DNA from: Bryobacterales bacterium
Lineage (GTDB): Bacteria > Acidobacteriota > Terriglobia > Bryobacterales > Bryobacteraceae
DNA length: 34,348 bases
Direction: 5' to 3'
Assembly (NCBI GenBank): GCA_025350625.1
Contig: JANXXL010000412.1
Coordinates: 1 to 34,348 of the forward strand
Both the position numbers and the translations under genes were made by a program. The notes beneath the pieces are model-generated. The model made no database searches. It worked only from the letters and a program-made list of their open reading frames with translations, and was not told the origin of the DNA. Shown here piece after piece: positions 8,043 through 16,448 of this stretch (position 1 is the stretch's first letter; each line of letters starts with the position of its first letter).

Positions 8043-8414
8043 TTAGTGCTGGCTCACGCTCAGTACATTCCCGTCCGGGTCCTTGAACCACGCCACTTTT
8101 GCCCCGCTGGGTGCGCTCCAGATACCGATTTTGTCCTGCTCCATCCAGGGATAGCGCTCGAACTGAACTCCGGCGGTGGCGAGTCCGCGCACAGTCGCTG
8201 CGATGTCGTCCACGTCCCACCCCAGGACGGTGTAGGGAGCCAACACCACCTCGCCCACAATTGCCACGCGCAGCATGGTGCCATGCGCGTCGAATACCAC
8301 CGCGAACTCGTCTTCGGAAATCAGCGGCAGCCCCAGTACGCCGCCATAAAAAGCTTTGGCGCGCGAGGCGTCGCTAGTGGCCACGAACGCAACGATTGGA
8401 AATTTGGCAAGCAT
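8043..8414 (-). CDS. VOC superfamily (glyoxalase/bleomycin-resistance-like) protein
   Basis: This is a small protein of the vicinal-oxygen-chelate fold, about 123 residues from ATG 8414 (MLAKFPIVAFVATSDA). The frame is open further upstream (ATG 8447 and beyond), but a TATAAT box overlaps ATG 8447, so the shorter start fits better. The paired beta-alpha-beta-beta-beta modules are visible: DASRAKAFYGGVLGLPLISEDE in the first, then VRGLATAGVQFERYPWM and KVAWFKDPDGNVLSV in the second, with the usual DPDGN turn. A first-position metal His is not obvious, so this may be a non-metallated binding or resistance protein. Substrate unknown. It is divergent from holB, and the 5' ends nearly overlap. Confidence 0.85.
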   Translation of the reverse strand: MLAKFPIVAFVATSDASRAKAFYGGVLGLPLISEDEFAVVFDAHGTMLRVAIVGEVVLAPYTVLGWDVDDIAATVRGLATAGVQFERYPWMEQDKIGIWSAPSGAKVAWFKDPDGNVLSVSQH

Positions 8415-8445
8415 GTTGACGGACACCGCCCGAGTCCTGGGTGCC

Positions 8446-8474
8446 ATTATAAATAAACCACACGAGTCCCCAAA
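8446..8474 (-). promoter_or_regulatory. Candidate promoter for the VOC gene
   Basis: On the minus strand TATAAT (8451-8446) is a perfect -10 box. A weak -35 (TTGGGG) lies 16 bp upstream. Transcription would begin near 8440, leaving a ~25-nt leader before ATG 8414. The site lies about 25 bp from the divergent holB start. Confidence 0.45.
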
Positions 8475-8497
8475 TAGCGGCGTGGTACTTTTTAGAC

Positions 8498-9538
8498 TTG
8501 GATAATTACTTCGGCAATTCCTCGGTGGCGGCAACTCTCTCGGAAATGGCCGCGAGCGGGCGGATTCCGCAGACGCTGCTGCTATCCGGGCCGGAAGGCG
8601 TCGGCAAAGCCACGCTGGCGCGGCGGTTTGCGTCGCTGCTGGTGGGCGCTGCGGCTCCGCGTGATGCGGCGAAAATCGAGCAAGATGACCTGAGCCTCGA
8701 AGCCAACCTCGAAATCATGGCCGACCGTGAAAAGTGGCCGTCCGACAAACGCAACGAGGACCCGCTGTTTTTTGCCTCCCATCCGGATGTATTAACCTTC
8801 GCCCCCGACGGCCCTCTTCGCCAAATCACCATCCAGCAGATGCGGCTGCTCAAGGACCGCGCGTCGCTGAAGCCCTTGAAGGGTTCCTGGCGCGTGTTCC
8901 TGATCGACGATATCGACCGCGCGAATGAGCAGGCGGCCAATTCTCTGCTCAAGACTCTGGAAGAACCGCCGCCGCACCTGATCCTGATCATGACCGCTCG
9001 GAATCCTTATGATTTGCTGGCCACCATCCGCTCACGCGCCGTTCCGTTCGGCTTGCCGAGGCTGACAGAGGAGGAAATGCGCACTTTCGCGGCAGCCCGC
9101 CAGCTCGATCACGCCGAACGCCGGCTGCGGCTAGCGGAAGGTTCGCCTGGGATTGCGATTTCGCTCGATCTCGAGACCTACGACCGGCGGCGCGACGCCA
9201 TGCTCGCTCTGCTGCGGGTCGCGAGCGGCCTGGAACCTTTTGGAACCTGGCTGAAACATTCCGACTCCATCGCAGCTCGGCGCACGGAGAAATTGGATTC
9301 CTATCTGGATGTGCTTTACGTCCTGCTCGAAGATGTCCTCCGCCTTTCGCACGGCATTACCCCGTTGCGCAACGAGGATGTGCGGAGTCAACTGGAGCCA
9401 TTGGCCCAACGCGTATCGTTCGACTGGCTGCGCACCGCAGTGGGCCGAGTGGACCAGTTAGTCCAACTGCTGCGCCGTAATATCCAGAAGTCCATCGCAC
9501 TCGATGCTTTTGCCACCGAAATGCGGAGTGGCTTCTGA
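8498..9538 (+). CDS. holB: DNA polymerase III subunit delta prime
   Basis: This is the delta' subunit of the clamp loader, 346 residues. The N-terminus LDNYFGNSSVAATL aligns with the usual delta'/DnaX opening, so the TTG at 8498 is the probable start; no ATG or clear ribosome site is available nearby. Walker A is GPEGVGKATL (31-40). The clamp-loader hallmark LLKTLEEPPPHLILIMTAR is followed by TIRSRA, the delta' version of the sensor-1/SRC region with Ala in place of Cys. The four-Cys zinc module that many relatives carry after Walker A is absent; that stretch is rich in Ala, Asp and Glu. The C-terminal collar helices follow. It is co-directional with the hfq-like gene 68 bp downstream. Confidence 0.9.
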   Translation: MDNYFGNSSVAATLSEMAASGRIPQTLLLSGPEGVGKATLARRFASLLVGAAAPRDAAKIEQDDLSLEANLEIMADREKWPSDKRNEDPLFFASHPDVLTFAPDGPLRQITIQQMRLLKDRASLKPLKGSWRVFLIDDIDRANEQAANSLLKTLEEPPPHLILIMTARNPYDLLATIRSRAVPFGLPRLTEEEMRTFAAARQLDHAERRLRLAEGSPGIAISLDLETYDRRRDAMLALLRVASGLEPFGTWLKHSDSIAARRTEKLDSYLDVLYVLLEDVLRLSHGITPLRNEDVRSQLEPLAQRVSFDWLRTAVGRVDQLVQLLRRNIQKSIALDAFATEMRSGF

Positions 9539-9593
9539 CCGTGCGCTGTGCTATCAAAGTATCTAAGCAGTACCGATCCCCGTCACAATCGCT

Positions 9594-9599
9594 AAGGAG
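9594..9599 (+). promoter_or_regulatory. Ribosome binding site fixing the hfq-like start
   Basis: AAGGAG lies 7 nt before ATG 9607. The same frame is open back to 9541, but this strong site places the start at 9607 and makes the product 103 residues. Confidence 0.7.
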
Positions 9600-9606
9600 C
9601 GCTCCC

Positions 9607-9918
9607 ATGGAGCCCGCGAATCGCAAATTAATCCGTCCCTCATTTACTGAAGCTAAAGCCGAAGCCAAAGGCCAACGGCCGCCGCAGCCCCGGGGCGGTC
9701 CCAAACGAACCTCGCCGCCGGAACAGACCAACGCCGAGAATTTTTACTACTTGAAACAGATGCAGTCGAAGACTTCAATGTCTATCGTGCTTCGCGACGG
9801 AGAAATACTGAAGGGCGTCATCGAATGGTATGACAAGGACTGTCTGAAAGTGAACCGGGAAGGCGCGCCGAATCTGCTGGTGTTCAAATCCAACATCAAG
9901 TACATGCATAAGGCGTAG
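9607..9918 (+). CDS. hfq: Hfq-like Sm-fold RNA-binding protein with N-terminal extension
   Basis: This is a 103-residue protein whose second half is an Sm/Hfq fold. The N-terminal helix is ENFYYLKQMQSKT (44-56), Sm1 is MSIVLRDGEILKGVIEWYDKD (58-78), and Sm2 is NLLVFKSNIKYMHKA (89-103). Hfq is a hexameric RNA chaperone that pairs small RNAs with mRNAs. In Sm2 the classical Tyr-Lys-His-Ala is Phe-Lys-Ser-Asn here (K94, S95, N96), so the proximal-pore His is missing. The protein ends directly after Sm2, with no C-terminal tail. Instead a ~43-residue basic, proline-rich tail precedes the fold (KGQRPPQPRGGPKRTSPPEQ). The Sm assignment is firm; whether it works as true Hfq is inference. Confidence 0.82.
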   Translation: MEPANRKLIRPSFTEAKAEAKGQRPPQPRGGPKRTSPPEQTNAENFYYLKQMQSKTSMSIVLRDGEILKGVIEWYDKDCLKVNREGAPNLLVFKSNIKYMHKA

Positions 9919-9954
9919 GTTGCACATTTGACCTTATAGGTCCAGCCTTAGCAA

Positions 9955-11454
9955 GTGTCACTGCGCTCAAAAAAAGCGGCACCACGTGCACTGCTCGCGC
10001 TGATCCCGCTTCTGTGGACCCAGAGTATCGCCCAAACCCCCGCCGCCCCCGCGACAGCGTCCGCTCCGATTCAGTTGGGCGACGTTACTTTTACAGGAAG
10101 TCTCAGAGCCCGATTTTATAGCTGGGACTGGTTTCAGCCGTCGTCAGGCGAGAACCTTTACGCTTACTCCGGGAATCTTCTACGGCTTGGCATTTCTCAA
10201 AACCGGAAACGCTGGGACTGGCACGCTGAATTCGGCATCCCGTTTCTGCTCGCACTCCCGGCCGACGCGACCGGCACCGGGCCCCAGCAAGGCGCTCTGG
10301 GGTTCGGTGCAAACTACTTCACCGCCAATGGAAATGCGCGGAACACCGCGATGATCTTCCCCAAACAATTGTATGTCCGGTTGAACCGCTTGGCTGGGGA
10401 CCCGCGGCAGTCTCTGCAGATTGGACGATTCGAATTTCTCGACGGAAGCGAAATCAACCCTCGGGACCCGACTCTTTCTGCAGTCAAGCGCGACCGCATC
10501 AATGCGCGGCTCATCGGCGTTTTTGGATTCACCGACGTTGGCCGGAGCTTTGACGGCCTGCATTATACGTATGCAACATCCTCCAGCAACTTCACGATCA
10601 TCACGGCTGTACCGACGCGTGGAGTGTTCCAGGTGGATGGTTGGGGGTGGAATAAAGTCGCCTTCGGCTACGCATCCTATACGCGCTCAGCGAGTAAGGG
10701 ACGTCACTCCTCCGACTCCCGTCTGTTTCTGATCGAATACGACGACTGGAGGCACGTCTTAAAAACCGACAATCGTCCGCTCGCACAGCGTAGATTGGAT
10801 TCGAACAATATTCGCCTCGAAACCGTGGGAGGGCACACAGTTCACTCCATCGATACCGCTGCCGGGACTTTCGATGTGCTGCTCTGGGGCGCCGTGCAGT
10901 CAGGCCGTTGGGGAATGCAGCGCCACCGTGCCGGCGCTTTCGACGTGGAGGCCGGCATCCAGCCGAAGATTCTGCCTAAGCTGAAACCGTGGTTGCGCGG
11001 CGGTTACTACTGGGGTTCGGGCGATAGCAATCCTAACGACAATACTCACGGCACCTTCTTCCAGGTTTTGCCCACTCCGCGACCCTTCGCCCGGTTCCCG
11101 TTCTTCAACATGATGAACAACGAGGACGCTTTCGGCATGCTGACCCTCCGGCCACACGACAAGCTGACGGTTTCAAGCGAATTCCATTCTTTGCGGCTGG
11201 CCGAGGCGAGCGATGCCTGGTATATCGGTGGCGGCGTTTATCAGCCCTGGACATTCGGCTATTCAGCTCGCTCGGCCGTGGGTACGCGGTCGCTCGCGAA
11301 TCTGTATGACACCAGCGTGGAATTCCGCGCCAACCGCAACCTGACCCTGACCGGCTATTTTGGCTATGCCCAGGGCCTTTCGGTTATCGCACAAATCTAT
11401 CCGCGCGGAAGCGCCGCTCGCCTGGGGTATATCGAAGCTCTTTGGCGCTTCTGA
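9955..11454 (+). CDS. Alginate-export-type outer-membrane beta-barrel protein
   Basis: This 499-residue exported protein probably forms an outer-membrane channel of the alginate_exp (AlgE-like) type. It starts at GTG 9955 with a basic, hydrophobic signal peptide (SKKAAPRALLALIPLLWTQ, cleavage near IAQ). The first strand (FTGSLRARFYSWDWFQP) and the block LYVRLNRLAGDPRQSLQIGRFEF are characteristic. Later segments alternate hydrophobic and polar residues, and it ends in Phe (GYIEALWRF), the usual barrel C-terminus. The true ligand may be a sugar polymer or another anion; no alginate synthesis genes are near. It is 36 bp after the hfq-like gene and 32 bp before the helicase gene, but the ribosome site is weak and it may be independently transcribed. 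Confidence 0.8.
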   Translation: MSLRSKKAAPRALLALIPLLWTQSIAQTPAAPATASAPIQLGDVTFTGSLRARFYSWDWFQPSSGENLYAYSGNLLRLGISQNRKRWDWHAEFGIPFLLALPADATGTGPQQGALGFGANYFTANGNARNTAMIFPKQLYVRLNRLAGDPRQSLQIGRFEFLDGSEINPRDPTLSAVKRDRINARLIGVFGFTDVGRSFDGLHYTYATSSSNFTIITAVPTRGVFQVDGWGWNKVAFGYASYTRSASKGRHSSDSRLFLIEYDDWRHVLKTDNRPLAQRRLDSNNIRLETVGGHTVHSIDTAAGTFDVLLWGAVQSGRWGMQRHRAGAFDVEAGIQPKILPKLKPWLRGGYYWGSGDSNPNDNTHGTFFQVLPTPRPFARFPFFNMMNNEDAFGMLTLRPHDKLTVSSEFHSLRLAEASDAWYIGGGVYQPWTFGYSARSAVGTRSLANLYDTSVEFRANRNLTLTGYFGYAQGLSVIAQIYPRGSAARLGYIEALWRF

Positions 11455-11486
11455 AGCCTGCTACTATAGCGAAGAAAGGGCGAAGA

Positions 11487-13859
11487 ATGAACCTTACTTT
11501 GGGATTTCCCGACCCGCCGGAGTTGCTGGGAAACGATCTCGCGGAAAAAAACGATCGCATTCTAGCGCGGCGCACCGGGCTCGCCGGCGCCATCGCTCGA
11601 TTCGAAGAATGGATGGCGGATCCCGAGTCGCCGGTGCGCGCCATTCGCAGACAACCCGCGACCCCGGGAGTCTTCGCCGAATTCCCCGCAGCGCTGGCAC
11701 CGGCGCTCAAGCAATCGCTCGTTTCGCGCGGCATTCGCCAGCTCTATTCGCACCAGGCGGAGGCGTTTGAACACGCGGCGGGCGGGCGCAACGTGGTGGT
11801 GGTCACGCCCACTGCCTCCGGCAAGACATTGTGTTACAACCTGCCGGTCTTGCAGTGCTTGATGGCCGATCCCGCCGCGCGGGCCCTGTACCTGTTCCCC
11901 ACCAAAGCATTGGCCGAGGATCAGCTCGCCGAGTTTCAGAGTGCAGTGGATGCGATGGGTTCGGAACTGCGCGCCTTCACCTACGATGGCGACACGCCGC
12001 AAGACGCACGCCGCGCGATTCGCGAACGGGCCAACGTGGTGTTGACGAATCCCGATATGCTGCACGCAGGCATTCTGCCGCACCACACCAAGTGGGCCAA
12101 GGCGTTTGAGAACCTGCGCTACATCGTGATCGACGAACTGCATTCGTATCGCGGCGTGTACGGCAGTCATCTAGCCAACGTGCTGCGGCGATTGAAGCGG
12201 GTGTGCGAATTCTACGGCTCGTCTCCGCAATTCATTTGTTGCTCGGCGACCATCGCGAATCCCCGGGAACTGGCCCAGGCGCTCACCGGACTAGAGTTCG
12301 AGCTGGTAGCGGAAAACGGCGCGCCTTCGGGCGAAAAGTATGTGGTGTTTTACAATCCGCCGGTAGTGAATAAAGCGTTGGGCATCCGGCGCGGGTATTT
12401 AAACGAGACCCGGCGCATAGCCCGCGAACTGCTGGAGCGCGGCCAGCAGACGCTGGTCTTCGCCAACTCGCGGCTGGCTACGGAAATCCTGCTGACCTAT
12501 TTGAAGGACGATCGCCGTGGCGGTTTATCTGAAAGTGTCCGCGGGTATCGAGGCGGCTACTTGCCCAAGGAAAGGCGCGAGATTGAGCGCAAACTGCGCG
12601 AGGGCGAAATTCGTGCGGTCGTCGCCACCAATGCGCTCGAATTGGGGATCGATATCGGCTCGCTCGACGCTGTCGTAATGGCGGGATATCCCGGAACCAT
12701 CGCCTCCACCTGGCAGCGCGCGGGACGTGCCGGGCGCAGACAAACTACAGCTTTAGCAGTGCTGGTAGCGTCGAGCGCGCCGCTCGATCAGTACATCATT
12801 GAACATCCTGAGTATTTCTTCGAGCGGCCGGCGGAGCACGCTTTTATCAATCCCGATAATCTGGAGATCCTGCTCAATCACATGAAGTGCGCGGCGTTCG
12901 AGCTGCCGGTGCGCGACGGCGAAAAATTCGGCACGCACGATGTCGGCGAGATGTGCCAGTTTCTGGCGGATCTGAAGCTCCTGCATCATTCGGGAGGAGC
13001 GTCGAACGGGGCCTGGCATTGGACCTCGGATACCTACCCGGCCGATACGGTCAGCCTGCGCAGTATTTCGAGCGATAACTTCGTAGTGGTGGACGTCACC
13101 GGCGACCATCGGGTGATCGGAGAAGTAGCCTTCACCGCGGCGCTCACCACCTTGCACGAGAAAGCGATTTATTTGCACGAGGCGCGGCAGTATCAAGTGG
13201 AACGCTTCGATTATGACGGCCGCAAAGCTTACGTGCGGCATGTGGATTCGGATTATTTCACCGACGCAATCGACTACACACAGGTGAAGGAACTCGAACA
13301 GTTCGAGTCCGCGGGTGTCAACGGGGCCAGCGCGGCTTATGGTGACGTCCGGCTCAACCGGCAGATTGTCGGCTTCAAGAAAATCAAGTTTTATACCATG
13401 GAGAACGTGGGCGCGGGCAACCTTTCTATGCCCGAGCAGGAGATGCACACCACCGCGTTCTGGCTGCACTTCCCGGGGACCTTCCTGGCGCGCTTCGCCG
13501 CTTTGACACCGACCGAGAAGCAAAGCGGATTGGTAGCGCTGGGTGCGCTCCTGCGCACGGTGGGAGCTCTGCGAGTAATGTGCGATCCGCGCGACCTCGG
13601 CGTGTCGATTACCGAGGCCATCGCGGGCAGTCTCCAGACCTTCGAGCCTAATCTGTATCTATACGACAACTATCCGGGCGGCATCGGGCAAAGCGCGCCG
13701 CTGTTCAAGATGACCAGGGCGCTTCTCGAAGGCGCGGCAGCGCTCCTGCGAGGTTGTCCGTGCGAGACGGGTTGCCCCAGTTGCGTGGGCCCCATCGGCG
13801 AGGTCGGCGAGAAGGGCAAAGAAACGGCAGACCGGATTCTCGCCGAATTGCTGGCCTGA
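11487..13859 (+). CDS. DEAD/DEAH-box helicase with C-terminal DUF1998 (MrfA/YprA-like)
   Basis: This is a superfamily 2 ATP-dependent helicase, 790 residues from ATG 11487, which has AAAGGG about 6 nt upstream (the frame is open to 11442). Motifs are: Q-like YSHQAEAF; Walker A TPTASGKT (107-114); DELH (216-219); CSATI; and the second RecA domain with TNALELGIDIGSLDAV and QRAGRAGR. The C-terminal DUF1998 region ends with the four-cysteine cluster C757-x-C759-x3-C763-x2-C766 (CPCETGCPSC), which binds zinc. This architecture matches Bacillus MrfA (YprA), a 3'-5' DNA helicase for mitomycin-type damage, and the yeast Hrq1 group. The exonuclease partner MrfB is not adjacent. It ends 15 bp from the convergent DUF481 gene. 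Confidence 0.92.
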   Translation: MNLTLGFPDPPELLGNDLAEKNDRILARRTGLAGAIARFEEWMADPESPVRAIRRQPATPGVFAEFPAALAPALKQSLVSRGIRQLYSHQAEAFEHAAGGRNVVVVTPTASGKTLCYNLPVLQCLMADPAARALYLFPTKALAEDQLAEFQSAVDAMGSELRAFTYDGDTPQDARRAIRERANVVLTNPDMLHAGILPHHTKWAKAFENLRYIVIDELHSYRGVYGSHLANVLRRLKRVCEFYGSSPQFICCSATIANPRELAQALTGLEFELVAENGAPSGEKYVVFYNPPVVNKALGIRRGYLNETRRIARELLERGQQTLVFANSRLATEILLTYLKDDRRGGLSESVRGYRGGYLPKERREIERKLREGEIRAVVATNALELGIDIGSLDAVVMAGYPGTIASTWQRAGRAGRRQTTALAVLVASSAPLDQYIIEHPEYFFERPAEHAFINPDNLEILLNHMKCAAFELPVRDGEKFGTHDVGEMCQFLADLKLLHHSGGASNGAWHWTSDTYPADTVSLRSISSDNFVVVDVTGDHRVIGEVAFTAALTTLHEKAIYLHEARQYQVERFDYDGRKAYVRHVDSDYFTDAIDYTQVKELEQFESAGVNGASAAYGDVRLNRQIVGFKKIKFYTMENVGAGNLSMPEQEMHTTAFWLHFPGTFLARFAALTPTEKQSGLVALGALLRTVGALRVMCDPRDLGVSITEAIAGSLQTFEPNLYLYDNYPGGIGQSAPLFKMTRALLEGAAALLRGCPCETGCPSCVGPIGEVGEKGKETADRILAELLA

Positions 13860-13874
13860 GTGCAGCCCCCGATA

Positions 13875-14918
13875 TCACCTCGCCCACGAAAAGCCCACTC
13901 CCGTGCTGTACAGGAAGTCACTCTTCTTGCGGCCCGGAACCGGATCGCTCAGATAGCGCTCGCTCAGCCCGATATTCCAATTGAGCCATTTAGTTAGTTG
14001 GGTGGTCGCGCCCAGATCTGCATTCATGCGGTACTCGCCGGTATTGGAAAGATTGTTGAACATACGGAAGCCTTCTACCAGGCTGGTTCGGGCGTTGAGC
14101 TTGTAGTTGAAGTCATTGCCCCAATAGAATTCAGCCGAATTCCGCGTAAAGGCTGCGCTCGACCCGGATGCGCCAAACGCTTCACGGTTCCAAGCGATGC
14201 CGCCTACAACGCTTAGCCGGCTGGCCTCGCGGGACCAGACCGTATAACCCGCGCCGCCGCCTATGACCACGCGCAGATCGAGCGACTGGAACTTGTCATA
14301 TTCGTAATCGTTGAACGCGTTGGCGAATATCTTCTTCGTGAGGTTTCGATTGTAGGCCCACCCGCCGCGCACTGCCTCGGCTGTCTGCGAGTTCACGCCA
14401 TTGATCGTTGCCGAGGAGCGAATCGAATTGAAGTAGGCTGTGGTGCGGGTAGTGTTCGAGGCGCGAACAAAGTTTATGGGCGTGGTGAGAGTGAAAGTCT
14501 GCGCGTTGCCCTTGGCGCCGGCGAGATTGAGGCCGCCGTTGACCGTCCAGAGGTCCAGTAGCCCGGGATGCAGAAATCTTTCGTAAATCTTCTGTTCCGA
14601 GTCGTTGCGGAGAGTCACCACATCTTTCGGATCCACGGTCTGCGCGCCGACCTGAATCTGCCCGTCCCGCGTTTCGATATTAGCCTTGAGGGTTTTCCCT
14701 GCGGCCAGAGAAACGTTGATCGGTTCATCGCTTTTCACAGCCGCGACGTCCGCCCACTTCAGCGTCACGGTGCCGAAGTTCTTGCTCTTGACAGTTACCG
14801 CGTCGCCGTCTTTCTTGATGATGTCGCCGGTGATCCGGTCGCCGTCTTTCATGGTGATCTGGTCCGCCGAAGCCGCTGAAGCGAACAGGATCGCGCAAGC
14901 CACCGATAGAATTTTCAT
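13875..14918 (-). CDS. DUF481 (YdiY-like) exported outer-membrane protein
   Basis: This 347-residue protein has a signal peptide MKILSVACAILFASAASA. The mature N-terminal ~90 residues form a small strand-rich module that repeats a dirigent pattern (MKDGDRITGDIIKKDGDAVTV, then SKNFGTVTLKWADVAAV). The rest is the DUF481 beta barrel, with Asn/Thr-rich alternating strands (TAYFNSIRSSATINGV; GWAYNRNLTKKIFANAF) and a C-terminus GVGFSWAR. Family members are outer-membrane proteins of unknown role, some acid-inducible. It lies 27 bp downstream of the APC permease gene on the same strand and is likely co-transcribed with it. Confidence 0.88.
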   Translation of the reverse strand: MKILSVACAILFASAASADQITMKDGDRITGDIIKKDGDAVTVKSKNFGTVTLKWADVAAVKSDEPINVSLAAGKTLKANIETRDGQIQVGAQTVDPKDVVTLRNDSEQKIYERFLHPGLLDLWTVNGGLNLAGAKGNAQTFTLTTPINFVRASNTTRTTAYFNSIRSSATINGVNSQTAEAVRGGWAYNRNLTKKIFANAFNDYEYDKFQSLDLRVVIGGGAGYTVWSREASRLSVVGGIAWNREAFGASGSSAAFTRNSAEFYWGNDFNYKLNARTSLVEGFRMFNNLSNTGEYRMNADLGATTQLTKWLNWNIGLSERYLSDPVPGRKKSDFLYSTGVGFSWAR

Positions 14919-14945
14919 TCCTTCAAGGTTACGCGAGCGGAGGCG

Positions 14946-16406
14946 CTACCGCACCCGGCGTTTCAGGAAAAAATACAACGGTACGCCGATAAGTACGATC
15001 ACCAGGCCGGGCACGGTAGTAGACGTGCGATAGGCGAAGAGCAAGATCAGAATGACCGAAGCCCCGGCGATATAAAGCGCGGGCACGAAGGGATAGCCGA
15101 AGGCACGATAGGGGCGCTCCTCATCCGGACGGCGTTTGCGGAGCACGAAGACGGCGGCGATGGTGAGGATATAGAAAATGAGGGCGGCGGAGATCACATA
15201 ATCCAGCAGGTTTCCATAAAGGTTTCCGAATTTGCCGGTTGCCGGATCGTAAGTGCGCGGCAGCACCAGAGCTGTGGTCCATGCCGCTTGCAAGACCAGC
15301 GCGATTCCCGGAACGCGGGCCCGGTTGAGTTTCTTCGCCGCGCGAAAAAACAAGTTGTCTTGTGCCATGGCGAAGAAAGCACGCGCGCCTGCCAGCACCA
15401 TACCGTTGATGCAGCCAAAAGTCGAAATCATGATGGCGATGGCCATGATCTGCGCGCCGGCGCCTGGAAAAACCGCACCCACCATCGCAGTGGCCACCCG
15501 ATCAAGTGGCGCAGCCTGCACTTTATCGAACGGCAGCACCACTAAGTAGGCTACGTTCGCCAGCAGGTACAGGCCAATCACAATCGCGGTCCCGAAGGCT
15601 AAGGACAGAGGCACGTTACGGCGTGGCGTGCGCACCTCGCCCGCGGTGAAAGTGATGTTATTCCAGGCGTCGGCGGAAAATAGCGAACCGGTTTGGGCGA
15701 CGCACAACGCAACCAGCAGGCCGAACGCCGATTCCGGTGTCAGCCCCGGAGCGATGGGAGTAAAGCCGCGAGGCGTCCACGCATTGCCAAAGTTCCCCGC
15801 CACAGCTTCGCGATTCCATCCCAGAAAAATGCCCAGCCCGATCAAGCCGACCAGCGATCCGATCTTGGCGACCGTGAAGACGTTCTGCACGCTCTTGCCG
15901 TACTGGATGCCCCGCGTATTGGTGTAGGTGAGGAACAGGATCACCAGGATGCCCACCAGTTGCGCCGTCGAAAGCGACAGCGCGTAGCCGCTCGAAATGT
16001 GAATCGGAGCGACCAGATAATTGCTCTCCGATATCGCCGGCAACAACACGCCGAGATAGCGCGCGAAAGCCACACCCACTGCCGCAATCGTGCCGGTCTG
16101 GATCACGCCGAATAAGGTCCAGCCATAGAGGAATCCCCATAAGGGCGAAAACGCCTCGCGCAGATACACGTACTGGCCGCCGGCGCGCGGCATCATCGCG
16201 GCCAGTTCCCCGTAGGAGAGCGCGGCGGTCAACGTCAGAATGCCGGTGATGATCCAGGAGACCAGCAGCCAACCGGGGCTGCCCACGTTGCGCGACATCT
16301 CGGCGGACACGATGAAGATGCCGGAGCCGATCATCGACCCGGCCACGAGCATCGTGGAGTCAAACAGTCCGAGACTGCGCGTGAGTTCGCTTTTCGCCGG
16401 TTGCAT
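14946..16406 (-). CDS. Amino acid permease, APC superfamily (LAT-like)
   Basis: This is an inner-membrane amino acid transporter of the APC family, 486 residues from ATG 16406 (MQPAKSELTRSLGLFD). Twelve hydrophobic helices can be traced. TM1 carries the substrate-site glycine motif GSMIGSGIFIV, and TM6 holds the usual broken helix (QTGSLFSADAWNN). Conserved loops AAMMPRAGGQYVYLREAFSP and RRPDEERPYRAFGYPFVPALY place it near the SteT/LAT (serine-threonine or neutral amino acid exchanger) group. ATG 16406 has AAAGG and a TATACT box upstream. A GTG at 16448 is in frame and would overlap the metallophosphoesterase stop by 4 nt (GTGA). No soluble domain is fused. Confidence 0.92.
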   Translation of the reverse strand: MQPAKSELTRSLGLFDSTMLVAGSMIGSGIFIVSAEMSRNVGSPGWLLVSWIITGILTLTAALSYGELAAMMPRAGGQYVYLREAFSPLWGFLYGWTLFGVIQTGTIAAVGVAFARYLGVLLPAISESNYLVAPIHISSGYALSLSTAQLVGILVILFLTYTNTRGIQYGKSVQNVFTVAKIGSLVGLIGLGIFLGWNREAVAGNFGNAWTPRGFTPIAPGLTPESAFGLLVALCVAQTGSLFSADAWNNITFTAGEVRTPRRNVPLSLAFGTAIVIGLYLLANVAYLVVLPFDKVQAAPLDRVATAMVGAVFPGAGAQIMAIAIMISTFGCINGMVLAGARAFFAMAQDNLFFRAAKKLNRARVPGIALVLQAAWTTALVLPRTYDPATGKFGNLYGNLLDYVISAALIFYILTIAAVFVLRKRRPDEERPYRAFGYPFVPALYIAGASVILILLFAYRTSTTVPGLVIVLIGVPLYFFLKRRVR

Positions 16407-16419
16407 GAGCCTTTTGTCG

Positions 16420-16448
16420 AGTATAGCGGGTGCCTCGGGATAGCTCAC
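16420..16448 (-). promoter_or_regulatory. Candidate promoter for the APC permease
   Basis: TATACT on the minus strand (16425-16420) is a good -10 box, with a weak GTGAGC-type -35 17 bp upstream. The downstream sequence AAAAGGCTC precedes ATG 16406. It lies across the end of the upstream metallophosphoesterase gene, so it could be an internal operon promoter. Confidence 0.35.

Noticed and set aside
12753..13523. 256-codon minus-strand open frame opposite the helicase
   Set aside because: Shadow frame; the helicase frame has all SF2 motifs.
16406..16448. GTG 16448 as the APC permease start coupled to the upstream stop (GTGA overlap)
   Set aside because: Possible, but ATG 16406 has a better ribosome site, its own TATACT box and a family-like N-terminus; kept only as an alternative.
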